Shown piece after piece: positions 7,983 through 16,174 of a stretch of DNA of 64,000 bases. The DNA comes from Bacteroidia bacterium. Its GTDB lineage: Bacteria > Bacteroidota > Bacteroidia > CAIKAF01. How positions within the stretch are numbered: position 1 is the stretch's first letter; each line of letters opens with the position of its first letter. A model generated the notes under the pieces. That model was not told the DNA's origin, did no database searches, and saw only the letters and a program-made list of their open reading frames with translations. The position numbers were made by a program, and so were the translations under genes. The stretch lies in assembly GCA_016742095.1 (NCBI GenBank), contig JACVCJ010000008.1, positions 59,463 through 123,462 on the forward strand. The letters run 5' to 3'.

Positions 7983-8355
7983 AAAGATTTTTGGAGAACG
8001 CAACAAAACCCTAAGTGATGAATTATTTAGAGGTAATACTTATTTTGATTGGGTCATAACTACGGCATTCTACTCAGCCATCCATTTTGTTGAAGATCAT
8101 ATATTGCCACAAACAATAAACGGCAATACCTGTGAATATATTTCCGAGGTCAAAACTGCCTATAAAATGGAAGGACGTCATGCAGCTCGTGAACGGTTGG
8201 TTTTCTGTTTTACAAACCCAGAAGTTGGAGCAAGATATAAATGGCTTGACGATAAATCCAGAAATGCCCGGTATAAAACTTATAAAGTGCAAAATGCAGA
8301 GGCTCAAAAAGCAAAAGAGTACTTGACCTATATATACAAATTTTGCTATCCTTGA
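7972..8355 (+). CDS. HEPN-like small protein, possible RNase toxin or defence component
   Basis: The ATG at 7972 overlaps the end of the upstream gene and gives a 127-residue protein; an in-frame ATG at 7924 would overlap by 59 bp. The arrangement resembles HEPN-domain proteins: an N-terminal helix with YFDWVITTAFYSAIHFVED, a middle helix with GRHAARERLVF, and LDDKSRNARYKTYKV followed by an AEAQKAKEYLTYIYKF helix. HEPN RNases use an Rx4-6H pair, which I cannot place with certainty; the RNARY segment is a candidate position, and His residues occur at AIHF and GRHA. Low GC and pairing with an unknown partner suggest a horizontally acquired toxin-antitoxin or defence pair. Confidence 0.65.
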   Translation: MVNKKIFGERNKTLSDELFRGNTYFDWVITTAFYSAIHFVEDHILPQTINGNTCEYISEVKTAYKMEGRHAARERLVFCFTNPEVGARYKWLDDKSRNARYKTYKVQNAEAQKAKEYLTYIYKFCYP

Positions 8356-8412
8356 AAGAAAAAATAGTCGAGAGATTTTAGTACTATCTTTTCTAAAAAT
8401 TTAAAGTCGGCT

Positions 8413-9789
8413 TTATTTTTTGCCCGGACCTTCCATACGGCTCAGCAGCCAGCTTACGGGCAGGGTGCCCAGCAGACCGGGATGTTCCGCACGGAAAGTC
8501 TGCGCCGGATCTTCCGTTCCCGGAATGCGGTACACGTAACGGTCGATATAGTGCAGGAAAAGTTTTACCACGGGTTCGTACACGGTAAGCCGCAGTCCCT
8601 TTAGCTGCTGCATGTTCAGCAGTTCGCGCTCGGCCGCTTCGCCGTCGCCCTTCAGCAGGAACGCAATGGTAAACAGCAAACGGTAGTATATTTTCACCGA
8701 GAGGTCGTACGCGCTGATGTCCGCAGGCAGGGCCGATTTCAGTCCGGCGGCGTCCCCGGTAAATACCAGGGCATAGCATTTCATGGCAAAAAGCCGTTCG
8801 GCCACCACGGGCTCCGGTTTTTCCGCTTCGAGTCGGGCTACGATCTGCAGCGCATCTTCATACTGCGCCGCTTTGATGAGGGTAGACACATAATTGAACA
8901 ACACCAGGTTCTTACCGTTGTAGGCGGCAAAGTGCGGACTTTCCAGTATCCGGGCGAATGCAGACAGCGATTCGGCCAGTTCCCCGGCGAACACATACTC
9001 CATGGCCAGTGCGGCCTGCAGGGCAATACGTTCCGAACTGCGCTCAGGAATATCGGAAGAGCGGTCAAGCAGTGTGCCCGCATCCTGCAGATGCTGAACG
9101 GCCTGTACGCCCTCGTTCAGATACGCCAGGGCCTTTTCACGGTAATAGAGCGCCGCCACGGAATCCGGGGACGGTTGTGCAGCATGGAACACAAACGTTT
9201 CCGGGTCTTTACGCAGGTTCAGCTGTAATTTATATGCCGCGGCCCCCACAAAATCGGCATAACTCCGTTCATCTTCCAGCAGGCGCTGCAGGTATTCCTC
9301 GTGTCGTTGCCGCAGTTCCAGCAGGCGGCCCGATTTTTTAGCATACCCGCTTTTGCCGAACTGCGTAATACGAAAAAGCAGGCGGTTAATCTTCAGCAAG
9401 CCTGCCCAGGACTGCATTTCCAGCGCGGCGGCCTCTGCCCGGGCAGCGTATTTGCCGGCCGCTTCGGTAAGCTGATGTCCCAGGCACCAGCCGGCCATCA
9501 CATAATCGGCATAGTAGGGATACAGCGGCGCTATATCGCTTTGTGCAGATTCCTGTATGGCGGCGGTAAGCCGTTGTTTCAGCAGGCGGGCCTCGTTCCG
9601 CAGCAGATGATCGGAGGCAGGCGTATAACTGCGGCTGAAAACCTTGCGATACAGGGCTGCTTTATCCAGCTCTGCATGTTTGCGCAGGTAACGGAAAAGA
9701 CGCCCCGCATTGCTCTGCGGGTTCAGGCGGCGGCTGATATCCGCCGCTTCTTCCGGGCTCAGGGCCTGTATCATTTTGTGTAGGAACAT
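8413..9789 (-). CDS. Large cytoplasmic alpha-helical protein of unknown function
   Basis: This 458-residue protein is predicted to be almost all helix, with many Ala/Leu/Arg heptad-like stretches (LYYREKALAYLNEGVQAVQH, ALQIVARLEAEKPEPVVAER). It looks like a TPR-like or other helical-repeat scaffold. No signal peptide, membrane segment or catalytic motif is evident. The start could be Met1 (9789) or Met6 (9774). It is a single gene, with convergent low-GC genes on one side and an AT-rich divergent region with an inverted repeat on the other. I do not recognise a named family. Confidence 0.75.
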   Translation of the reverse strand: MFLHKMIQALSPEEAADISRRLNPQSNAGRLFRYLRKHAELDKAALYRKVFSRSYTPASDHLLRNEARLLKQRLTAAIQESAQSDIAPLYPYYADYVMAGWCLGHQLTEAAGKYAARAEAAALEMQSWAGLLKINRLLFRITQFGKSGYAKKSGRLLELRQRHEEYLQRLLEDERSYADFVGAAAYKLQLNLRKDPETFVFHAAQPSPDSVAALYYREKALAYLNEGVQAVQHLQDAGTLLDRSSDIPERSSERIALQAALAMEYVFAGELAESLSAFARILESPHFAAYNGKNLVLFNYVSTLIKAAQYEDALQIVARLEAEKPEPVVAERLFAMKCYALVFTGDAAGLKSALPADISAYDLSVKIYYRLLFTIAFLLKGDGEAAERELLNMQQLKGLRLTVYEPVVKLFLHYIDRYVYRIPGTEDPAQTFRAEHPGLLGTLPVSWLLSRMEGPGKK

Positions 9790-9800
9790 ATACTTTTAAA

Positions 9801-9872
9801 TGTACATATAATTTTGTAAATTAATAAATTAAATATAAAAATATCGAATTATACGTATAAAATATATGTACA
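9801..9872. repeat. 10-bp inverted repeat around an AT-rich core
   Basis: TGTACATATA (9801-9810) and TATATGTACA (9863-9872) are perfect inverted copies separated by 52 bp of very AT-rich DNA. They lie in the promoter region between the divergent genes at 9789 and 9949. It could be an operator pair, a cruciform or a decayed mobile-element end; nothing more is visible. Confidence 0.5.
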
Positions 9873-9948
9873 ATAAGGTCGCGATCATATAGATTTTACC
9901 ACCCGCAGGGCAGAACTTTGTACCGAAACAAAAACACAGCTATACATT

Positions 9949-10461
9949 ATGAAACGTTTTCGCATTTTTACACTGCTGCTCCTGTTGTCTGCCGCCTTTT
10001 ACGCCTGCTCCAAAGAGAACGGTCCGGACCCGGACAACGATCCCGATGACGACAGCCCCGGTGTGGACGAATATTTCCGCATGCAGGTGGACGGACAGCT
10101 CTGGGAAGTGACCAATGACGGTGATGTGGGCGGTGCCGTGGCCAATTTCGGAAGCGGGCCCAAACTTTCGCTCGCGGCTACCCGTATGTCCGACTCCTCG
10201 CACTGCTTTATGGGCATGCGCTATTTCCAGCCTTCGGATACGGTACTTACTTCAACCGGCAGCAATACCCTGGGGTTCCAGTTTCACTATTCGGGCAGTG
10301 TATATGTCGACTGCGCAGGTAGTCTTTCCATCCAACGCACCCAACTCAGCAATATGCAGGTGTATGACGGCACATTCAGCATGCAGTTCGCAGAAGGCTT
10401 CGGCGGCAACGATACCCTTACGCTGAGCAACGGTTCCTTTAAGATCGCCCGGCTTATCTAA
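9949..10461 (+). CDS. Predicted lipoprotein of unknown function
   Basis: This 170-residue protein starts with a lipoprotein signal peptide: MKRFRIFTLLLLLSAAFYAC, where Cys20 is the predicted lipidated residue, followed by SKEN. An Asp/Pro-rich linker (GPDPDNDPDDDSPGVDEYFR) leads into a beta-rich domain with FRMQVDGQLWEVTNDGDVGG and a C-terminal TYDGTF-like strand region. Its form resembles the small DUF6252-like outer-membrane lipoproteins of Bacteroidota, but that assignment is only tentative. It is followed by a strong terminator, so monocistronic. Confidence 0.75.
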   Translation: MKRFRIFTLLLLLSAAFYACSKENGPDPDNDPDDDSPGVDEYFRMQVDGQLWEVTNDGDVGGAVANFGSGPKLSLAATRMSDSSHCFMGMRYFQPSDTVLTSTGSNTLGFQFHYSGSVYVDCAGSLSIQRTQLSNMQVYDGTFSMQFAEGFGGNDTLTLSNGSFKIARLI

Positions 10462-10511
10462 AGCTTCATAGTTGACGCTTTCAGCGTTTTTATATCTATC
10501 CTTTACACCGT

Positions 10512-10541
10512 AAGGCCGCTGACCAAAAAGCGGCTTTTTTT
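10512..10541 (+). terminator. Terminator after the lipoprotein gene
   Basis: GCCGCT (10515-10520) pairs with AGCGGC (10529-10534) across an 8-nt loop. AAG/TTT outer pairing and a T run follow. Confidence 0.75.
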
Positions 10542-10592
10542 ACATTTTATCGAATTTATTAAAATTTGTTAATGCTCATTCGGATGTTTTGT

Positions 10593-10600
10593 TAACTTTG
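10593..10600 (+). promoter_or_regulatory. -7 box of the giant repeat protein gene
   Basis: TAACTTTG matches TAnnTTTG, 20 bp before the ATG at 10620. The nearest TTTG upstream (10565) is spaced somewhat too far. Confidence 0.5.
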
Positions 10601-10619
10601 GGGAAACACTCACTTTAAA

Positions 10620-13600
10620 ATGCCCCGCCTGACTAACACCCCTGCATTGCCATTTTTTGTGTTCCTGTTCTGCCTGCTTACGCTCCACAGCTATGCACAG
10701 AACCAGGAAAAAGGGATGAATTTCGTGCCCTATAACTACCGTACGTTCAGTGCTGCCGCAGAGAACCGGCCTTTTTCGGTACACCCGGAAGAGAACCGCC
10801 TGCCCTACAACGCGCCCTGCACTGATTGTAAGGAAGACCTTTCCCGGCGTACGGAAACTTCGCGTTTTTTCAACGGCACCGGCCCCGATGCCGGCAAAAC
10901 CTATTCGCAGGCCGGGTACACACCCCTGCACATGCAGCGCAACGGCCAGTGGGTTACCATCGATGCCCGCCTGAAACCCGAGGGGACTCATGTTTTTTCT
11001 GCTCCCGATCAGCTCTTTCCTACCCGGTTGAACCTGAATGAAGGATTCAGTTCGATACAGAATCCCGGCGGAAGCTTCCGTTTTAACCGCAACCTGGAAC
11101 TTTTCTGGGATAAGGACGACATGCTGCAAAGCTTGGGCACGGCTGATTATTCGCACTATACGATTGGTGATGAAGGTGCCCTCGTACATGACGTATGGCC
11201 GGGCATCGACATGGAGATCCATACGGGTCTGGGAAACATCAAAACGAATTTTATACTCCGCGAACGTCCGCAGCAGGACGGCGGTTCCTTTATTATACGC
11301 GACCATACAGAGATGCCTTCCGGCTGGCAGATGCAGCAGAACGGCGTGGAAATACGCGTGGCCAACGCACAGAACCAGGACGAATTCTCTATTTCGGAAT
11401 GTATCGGTTACGATGCCTCCGACCGGCAAAACGGCTACCAGTCGTTCCGCTACCGCATCCAGGGCAGTGTGCTCGACATTATCGTGCCCCTGGAAGATAT
11501 CCAGGCGCCGCAGCTTCAGTATCCCTATACCATCGACCCCCTGGTGAATTCTTCCAATACGCTGGCCCAGGCCTCTATTGTAGGCTCCCGTTATTCAGGC
11601 ACCTGTTTTTCGGCCTATTGTTCCTACTATCTGAATGTTCCTTCGCCGGCAAATGCTACCATTACGGATATTATCTGGAGTTTTAACTACCAGGCCAGCG
11701 GCTTTCTCTGTTATATGAGCGACGGAGCCGTCACTATCCATTCGGGCGGCTGTAACAGTCCCAATGCGGCCGGTTTCTACTGGTTCTGCAATGCGGCGGG
11801 AAGCGGCACCTGTACGGGAAGCAACATTTCCATTTTCAATCACCTGGGCGGCTGTATGCCGGCTCCCAGCTGTACGCCGCAGAATATTCCCTTCGAAATG
11901 CGTTTTTACCGTTGCTGGAACTCCGCCGCAGGTTGCGGCAACAACTGCATTTCAGCCGCTTCTCCCTGGACCATGACCCTGGTAGGCCGCACGGTAGAAG
12001 TAGCTTCCGCCACAGTGAACGGAGCCGTCAGCACCACCATATGCCAGGGACAGAGCGCCACCCTGAACGGAGCGGGCAATTACGGCATCGGGCCCTATAC
12101 CTATACCTGGAACCCGGGTGCCCTGAACGGAGCTTCGGTTTCGGTAAGTCCGGCAAGCACCACCACCTATACGCTTTCGGTAACGGATGCCTGCCTGCAG
12201 ACGGTGACCCAGAATGTAACGGTAAACGTAACACCGGCGCCGGCAGGTCCCGTGCTGGGCAGCAACAGCCCCATCTGTGCGGGGCAAACCCTGAATTTAA
12301 CGTCCAATACGGGCACGAACCTGTACTGGACCGGGCCCAACAGTTTCGGAAGCACGTTGCAGAACCCCGTTATAGCACCGGCGGGTACGGCAAATTCGGG
12401 TACCTATTCGGCCTATACCGTTTCCGGGGCCTGTACTTCCGTTGTCAGCACTATCAACGTAGTCGTGAATCCGGTACCGGCCACACCGGTAGCGGGCAGT
12501 AACAGCCCTGTGTGCACCGGACAGACCCTGAACCTTACATCGTCCAACGCTTCGGGCAATGTCTGGAGCGGGCCGGGCGCCTTCAGTTCCACCTTGCAGA
12601 ATCCATCCATACCTTCCGTTACGGCAGCCGCCGGAGGCACGTATTCGGTATATACCGTAGCTTCGGGCTGTACCTCGGCCACAGCTACCGTAAATGTGGT
12701 GATCAACACCACTCCCGCCACGCCCGTGCTGGGCAGTAACAGTCCCATCTGTGCAGGGCAGACGCTGAACCTTACATCGAGCGTCGGGGCAGGTATCAAC
12801 TGGAGCGGCCCCAACAGTTTTACGTCCACTACGCAGAACCCGAGTATTGCTTCAGCAACCACGGCAGCTTCGGGTACCTATTCGGCCTATACGGCCGCCA
12901 GCGGTTGTACATCGGCCACGGCCACCATAAACGTAACGGTAAACCCGGTACCGGCCACACCGGTGCTGGGCAGCAACAGTCCTGTCTGTGCCGGGCAAAC
13001 CCTGAATCTTACTTCTAATACCGCTACAGGCATGAACTGGAGCGGGCCTAACAGTTTTACTTCCACGGTACAGAACCCGAGCATCGCTTCGGCAACTACC
13101 GCAGCTTCGGGCAGCTATTCGGCCTATGCGGTCGCCAGCGGCTGTACGTCGGCTACCGCTACCATTGCAGTAACGGTGAATCCTGTGCCGGCCACACCGG
13201 TGGCTACGGCCAGCAACCCTGTATGCGTGGGGCAACCTATCAATTTTACGTCTATGGCTACCAGCGGTAATAACTGGAGCGGGCCTAACGGATTCAGTTC
13301 CACCTTGCAGAACCCGGGTATTCCTTCAGCTACCCTGGCTGCAGCGGGAGCCTATTCCGTATATGCCGTAGCCGCCGGATGCACGTCCGGAACAGCTGTT
13401 GTCAACGTGAACGTATTCGCCGTACCACCCACACCGGTGGCGGGCAGCAACAGTCCGCTATGCACGGGACAGGCACTGAATTTAACTTCTTCGCAGCCGG
13501 CCGGGAACGTCTGGTCCGGGCCCAACGCTTTCACATCGACCCTTCAGAATCCGTCCATACCTTCGGTAACGCCTGCCGCTGCCGGCACCTACCAGGTATA

Positions 13601-15281
13601 TGTGGTGGCTTCGGGCTGCACCTCGGGCACCGCCACCGTAAACGTGGTGGTAAATACCACGCCGGCCACACCGGTACTGGGCGCAACGCCTGTTTGTGCG
13701 GGACAGAACCTTAACCTTACGTCCAATGTGCCATCGGGCATCAACTGGAGCGGACCCAATAGCTTTACGTCCACGGTACAGAATCCGGTGATCACAGCTG
13801 CGGGTGCTGTTAACAGCGGCACCTACAGCGCATATACCGTCAGCAACGGTTGTACCTCGGCCACGGCCACGGTAAATGCCGTAGTGAACCCGGTACCCGC
13901 AACACCGGTCATAGGCAGCAACAGCCCCATCTGCGCCGGGCAGAACCTGCTGCTGAATTCCAATATGGCCAGCGGCATGAACTGGAGCGGGCCCAACAGC
14001 TTTACTTCCACGGTACAGAACCCGACCATCAGCGCAGCGGGCACCAATGCTTCGGGCACCTATACGGCCTACAATGCCGCCAACGGCTGTACCTCGGCCA
14101 CAGTTAACCTGCTTGTTACGGTAGACGCAACACCTGCCGCACCGGTACTCGGCAATAACGGCCCCCTTTGTGCGGGTTCTGCACTGAATCTTACGTCCAA
14201 TGCAGCGACGGGCATCTACTGGAGCGGGCCCAACAGTTTTATTTCCACTACCCCCAACCCGGTCATTAACCCGGCCGGTGTAGCGGAAAGCGGTGTGTAC
14301 AGCGCCATTGTGGTAACAGGCAACTGTACTTCAGCTATAAGTAATACCACGGTGGTCATTAATCCCGTGCCGCCCACCCCGGCTATTGGCAGCAACAGTC
14401 CGCTGTGCCAGAACAATACGCTTACGCTCAACGGACCGGCCGGGGCAGGGTACCAGTATTTCTGGAGCGGGCCCAATGCCTTCAGTTCCGGGCTGCAATC
14501 GCCTTCGGTTACCAATGCCCAGCCCGCGGCACAGGGCAGCTATGCACTATACATTGTAAGCAATGGCTGTACTTCCGGAACGGCTACTGCCAATGTGGTC
14601 ATTTTACCGGTAAGTTCGGGCAGTGTGAGCGGTTCTTTCTGTCCGGGCGGATCGTTTACGTTCAACGGCGTTTCATATTCCACCCCGGGTGTGTATCCGG
14701 TTACGTTCAGCAACCAGTTTGGCTGCGATTCCGTGGTTTCGGTACAGGTAAGCTTCCTGCCTTCGCCACAGGCCGGTTTCAGTGCGCCTTCCACCGTTTC
14801 CCTGGCCGATCCGGCGGTGAACATTAGCGATAATTCCACCAATGCCACGCAGATCACGTATTACATGAACGGTACGGCCTATAATACCCCGAGCTTTGCG
14901 TACACGTTCACGTCCGAAGGCACCTACAGCATTACGCAGTACGTAAGCAACGGCAGCTGTACCGATTCGCTTACCCAGACCATTACGGTAAACCCCTTCT
15001 ACAACGCCTTTGTACCCAATGCCTATACGCCCAACAAAGACGGCCTGAACGATGAATTCAAGCCGGTCATTACACTCATTGAAAATTACCGCATGCTGAT
15101 CTTTAACCGCTGGGGCGAAGTTATTTTCGAATCAGACGACATATACAAAGGCTGGAACGGCGGCGTGTTCAACAACCTGTCGCACCCGGCCACACCCGAT
15201 GTATATGTATATCGCATCACATACAAGGAAATGCAGGGCAGGCAGCGTGAGCTGACCGGCCATGTAACCCTGCTCAGGTAA
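10620..15281 (+). CDS. Giant secreted protein: DUF7948-like N-terminus, ten tandem Ig-like repeats, T9SS type B sorting domain
   Basis: This 1553-residue exported protein has a signal peptide (LPFFVFLFCLLTLHSYAQ). About residues 90-300 resemble the DUF7948-type domain found in Bacteroidota gliding-motility-associated proteins (GALVHDVWPGIDMEIHTGLG, then FILRERP). A Cys-rich beta region (about 310-460) is followed by one Ig-like module and ten near-identical modules of about 79 residues (12249-14615). A PKD-like module precedes the C-terminal gliding-motility-associated domain (about 1460-1553: FVPNAYTPNKDGLNDEFKPV, MLIFNRWGEVIFES, YRITYKEMQGR). That domain is the type B signal for the type IX secretion system. 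It is likely surface-exposed or secreted, adhesive or structural. Confidence 0.92.
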   Translation: MPRLTNTPALPFFVFLFCLLTLHSYAQNQEKGMNFVPYNYRTFSAAAENRPFSVHPEENRLPYNAPCTDCKEDLSRRTETSRFFNGTGPDAGKTYSQAGYTPLHMQRNGQWVTIDARLKPEGTHVFSAPDQLFPTRLNLNEGFSSIQNPGGSFRFNRNLELFWDKDDMLQSLGTADYSHYTIGDEGALVHDVWPGIDMEIHTGLGNIKTNFILRERPQQDGGSFIIRDHTEMPSGWQMQQNGVEIRVANAQNQDEFSISECIGYDASDRQNGYQSFRYRIQGSVLDIIVPLEDIQAPQLQYPYTIDPLVNSSNTLAQASIVGSRYSGTCFSAYCSYYLNVPSPANATITDIIWSFNYQASGFLCYMSDGAVTIHSGGCNSPNAAGFYWFCNAAGSGTCTGSNISIFNHLGGCMPAPSCTPQNIPFEMRFYRCWNSAAGCGNNCISAASPWTMTLVGRTVEVASATVNGAVSTTICQGQSATLNGAGNYGIGPYTYTWNPGALNGASVSVSPASTTTYTLSVTDACLQTVTQNVTVNVTPAPAGPVLGSNSPICAGQTLNLTSNTGTNLYWTGPNSFGSTLQNPVIAPAGTANSGTYSAYTVSGACTSVVSTINVVVNPVPATPVAGSNSPVCTGQTLNLTSSNASGNVWSGPGAFSSTLQNPSIPSVTAAAGGTYSVYTVASGCTSATATVNVVINTTPATPVLGSNSPICAGQTLNLTSSVGAGINWSGPNSFTSTTQNPSIASATTAASGTYSAYTAASGCTSATATINVTVNPVPATPVLGSNSPVCAGQTLNLTSNTATGMNWSGPNSFTSTVQNPSIASATTAASGSYSAYAVASGCTSATATIAVTVNPVPATPVATASNPVCVGQPINFTSMATSGNNWSGPNGFSSTLQNPGIPSATLAAAGAYSVYAVAAGCTSGTAVVNVNVFAVPPTPVAGSNSPLCTGQALNLTSSQPAGNVWSGPNAFTSTLQNPSIPSVTPAAAGTYQVYVVASGCTSGTATVNVVVNTTPATPVLGATPVCAGQNLNLTSNVPSGINWSGPNSFTSTVQNPVITAAGAVNSGTYSAYTVSNGCTSATATVNAVVNPVPATPVIGSNSPICAGQNLLLNSNMASGMNWSGPNSFTSTVQNPTISAAGTNASGTYTAYNAANGCTSATVNLLVTVDATPAAPVLGNNGPLCAGSALNLTSNAATGIYWSGPNSFISTTPNPVINPAGVAESGVYSAIVVTGNCTSAISNTTVVINPVPPTPAIGSNSPLCQNNTLTLNGPAGAGYQYFWSGPNAFSSGLQSPSVTNAQPAAQGSYALYIVSNGCTSGTATANVVILPVSSGSVSGSFCPGGSFTFNGVSYSTPGVYPVTFSNQFGCDSVVSVQVSFLPSPQAGFSAPSTVSLADPAVNISDNSTNATQITYYMNGTAYNTPSFAYTFTSEGTYSITQYVSNGSCTDSLTQTITVNPFYNAFVPNAYTPNKDGLNDEFKPVITLIENYRMLIFNRWGEVIFESDDIYKGWNGGVFNNLSHPATPDVYVYRITYKEMQGRQRELTGHVTLLR
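12249..14615 (+). repeat. Ten tandem ~237-bp repeats encoding Ig-like modules
   Basis: Each unit encodes a module with the pattern G-SNSP-CAGQ-LNLTS, WSGPN-F-ST-QNP, SGTYSAYTV-SGCTSATATV and NPVPATP. Units 2-8 are the most alike and the last two are more diverged. The arrangement predicts unequal recombination and repeat-number variation between strains. Confidence 0.9.
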
Positions 15282-15290
15282 ACAAAAAAA

Positions 15291-15321
15291 GTCCGCCTGC
15301 TGCGCAACACAACAGGCGGAC
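15291..15321 (-). terminator. Strong hairpin terminator, best read on the minus strand (after hsp20)
   Basis: GTCCGCCTG (15291-15299) and CAGGCGGAC (15313-15321) form a perfect 9-bp stem. On the minus strand it is followed by a seven-U tract (complement of A15284-15290). It also lies 10 bp after the stop of the giant protein, so it may serve both convergent transcripts. Confidence 0.75.
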
Positions 15322-15373
15322 ATGTTTACTCTATACCTCAGATTTATGAAAAGACTCTTTATTTTCCGGCAAA

Positions 15374-15517
15374 AACCGGCAATACGGGTGTATTATCCTG
15401 TTAACCTATTCCAGAACTACCCTGCAGCGATCATCCCTATTACATTTGCTTTGTCTCTTGAATCCTGCGTCACTGCTGCCGGGCAGAAAAATTGCCGGGT
15501 CCCCGGTATTGCCGGTT
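15374..15517. repeat. MITE-like 144-bp segment bounded by ~15-bp inverted repeats
   Basis: AACCGGCAATACGGG (15374-15388) is matched in reverse complement by the segment 15502-15517 (ending GTATTGCCGGTT), with one extra G. The 113 bp between hold no credible gene. It sits between the terminator at 15321 and the 3' end of hsp20. No clear target-site duplication was found. Confidence 0.45.
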
Positions 15518-15533
15518 ATTAACCGAATCTGTA

Positions 15534-15944
15534 TTAACCAATGGTTACGGCATGTACCGTTTTTGTATTCTCTTTACGGGTAAGTTCCAGGCGGAGCACA
15601 CCATCCGTGAAGGAAGCCTTTACATCGTCCTCTTTAATATCGGCGGGCAGGGTAAAGCTGCGCTCGAACGATCTTTTGCTGAATTCCTTACGGGTATATT
15701 TCTCCGTGTTTTCCTGTTTTTGGGCGTTGTGCTCCCCTTTGATGCGCAGCACCTTGTTCTCTACATGTACGGAAATTTCCTCTTTTGTAAAGCCGGGAGC
15801 AGCCAGCTCAATTCCGAAACCGTTCTCGGTCTGTCTGATATTCACCGGCGGTTGGGCCGCAAATGAAAAGTCGTTCTCAAAAAGATCCTCCATTAAACGG
15901 TTGAACGGAGTAAAAGCCTGTGATTTAATTCTAACTGGATACAT
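15534..15944 (-). CDS. Hsp20/alpha-crystallin small heat shock protein
   Basis: This 136-residue ATP-independent chaperone holds unfolded proteins in the cytoplasm. The alpha-crystallin domain spans about residues 35-130: PVNIRQTENGFGIELAAPGF, then the ISVHVENKVLRIKGEH strand pair, RSFERSFTLPADIKEDDVKA, and the family-typical ASFTDGVLRLELTRKE. Length is standard for bacterial Hsp20. A -7 box and two overlapping inverted repeats lie upstream, suggesting stress-responsive control. It is a single-gene unit ended by the hairpin at 15291-15321. Confidence 0.95.
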   Translation of the reverse strand: MYPVRIKSQAFTPFNRLMEDLFENDFSFAAQPPVNIRQTENGFGIELAAPGFTKEEISVHVENKVLRIKGEHNAQKQENTEKYTRKEFSKRSFERSFTLPADIKEDDVKASFTDGVLRLELTRKENTKTVHAVTIG

Positions 15945-15999
15945 AATTCGTTGTGTTTATTTTTTACGTTTTATGCTATGCGTATTTCAAACTCCGTAC

Positions 16000-16046
16000 C
16001 AAAGCTAAATTAATGACTTTTAGTCAGTTATACACAAAAATAACTG
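16000..16046 (-). promoter_or_regulatory. hsp20 promoter region with two inverted repeats
   Basis: On the minus strand TAGCTTTG (complement of 16000-16007) matches the -7 consensus. Just upstream lie TGACT-TTT-AGTCA (16014-16026) and, overlapping its edge, CAGTTAT (16025-16031) paired with ATAACTG (16040-16046). Both would cover the -20 to -55 region, as expected for operator sites. Confidence 0.5.
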
Positions 16047-16174
16047 TCAATTCTGCCGGGAAATTTCACACATGCTGTCAAAAAGTCAGTTCAAAAAGAA
16101 GAATCTGCCTGTAAAAAAGCGGCCGGCTGTGCCCGGGCTCATCCAGCATCCGCCAAAATTGTGTAAAATTGCAC

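Noticed and set aside
12249..14615. Tandem repeats considered as a CRISPR array
   Set aside because: The repeats are about 237 bp, in frame and protein-coding, with no short repeat-spacer pattern. No cas genes are present.
15322..15522. 66-codon open frame on the plus strand after the giant repeat gene
   Set aside because: It starts directly after a terminator hairpin, overlaps the inverted-repeat segment, and its translation has no signal peptide, domain or composition typical of the neighbours.
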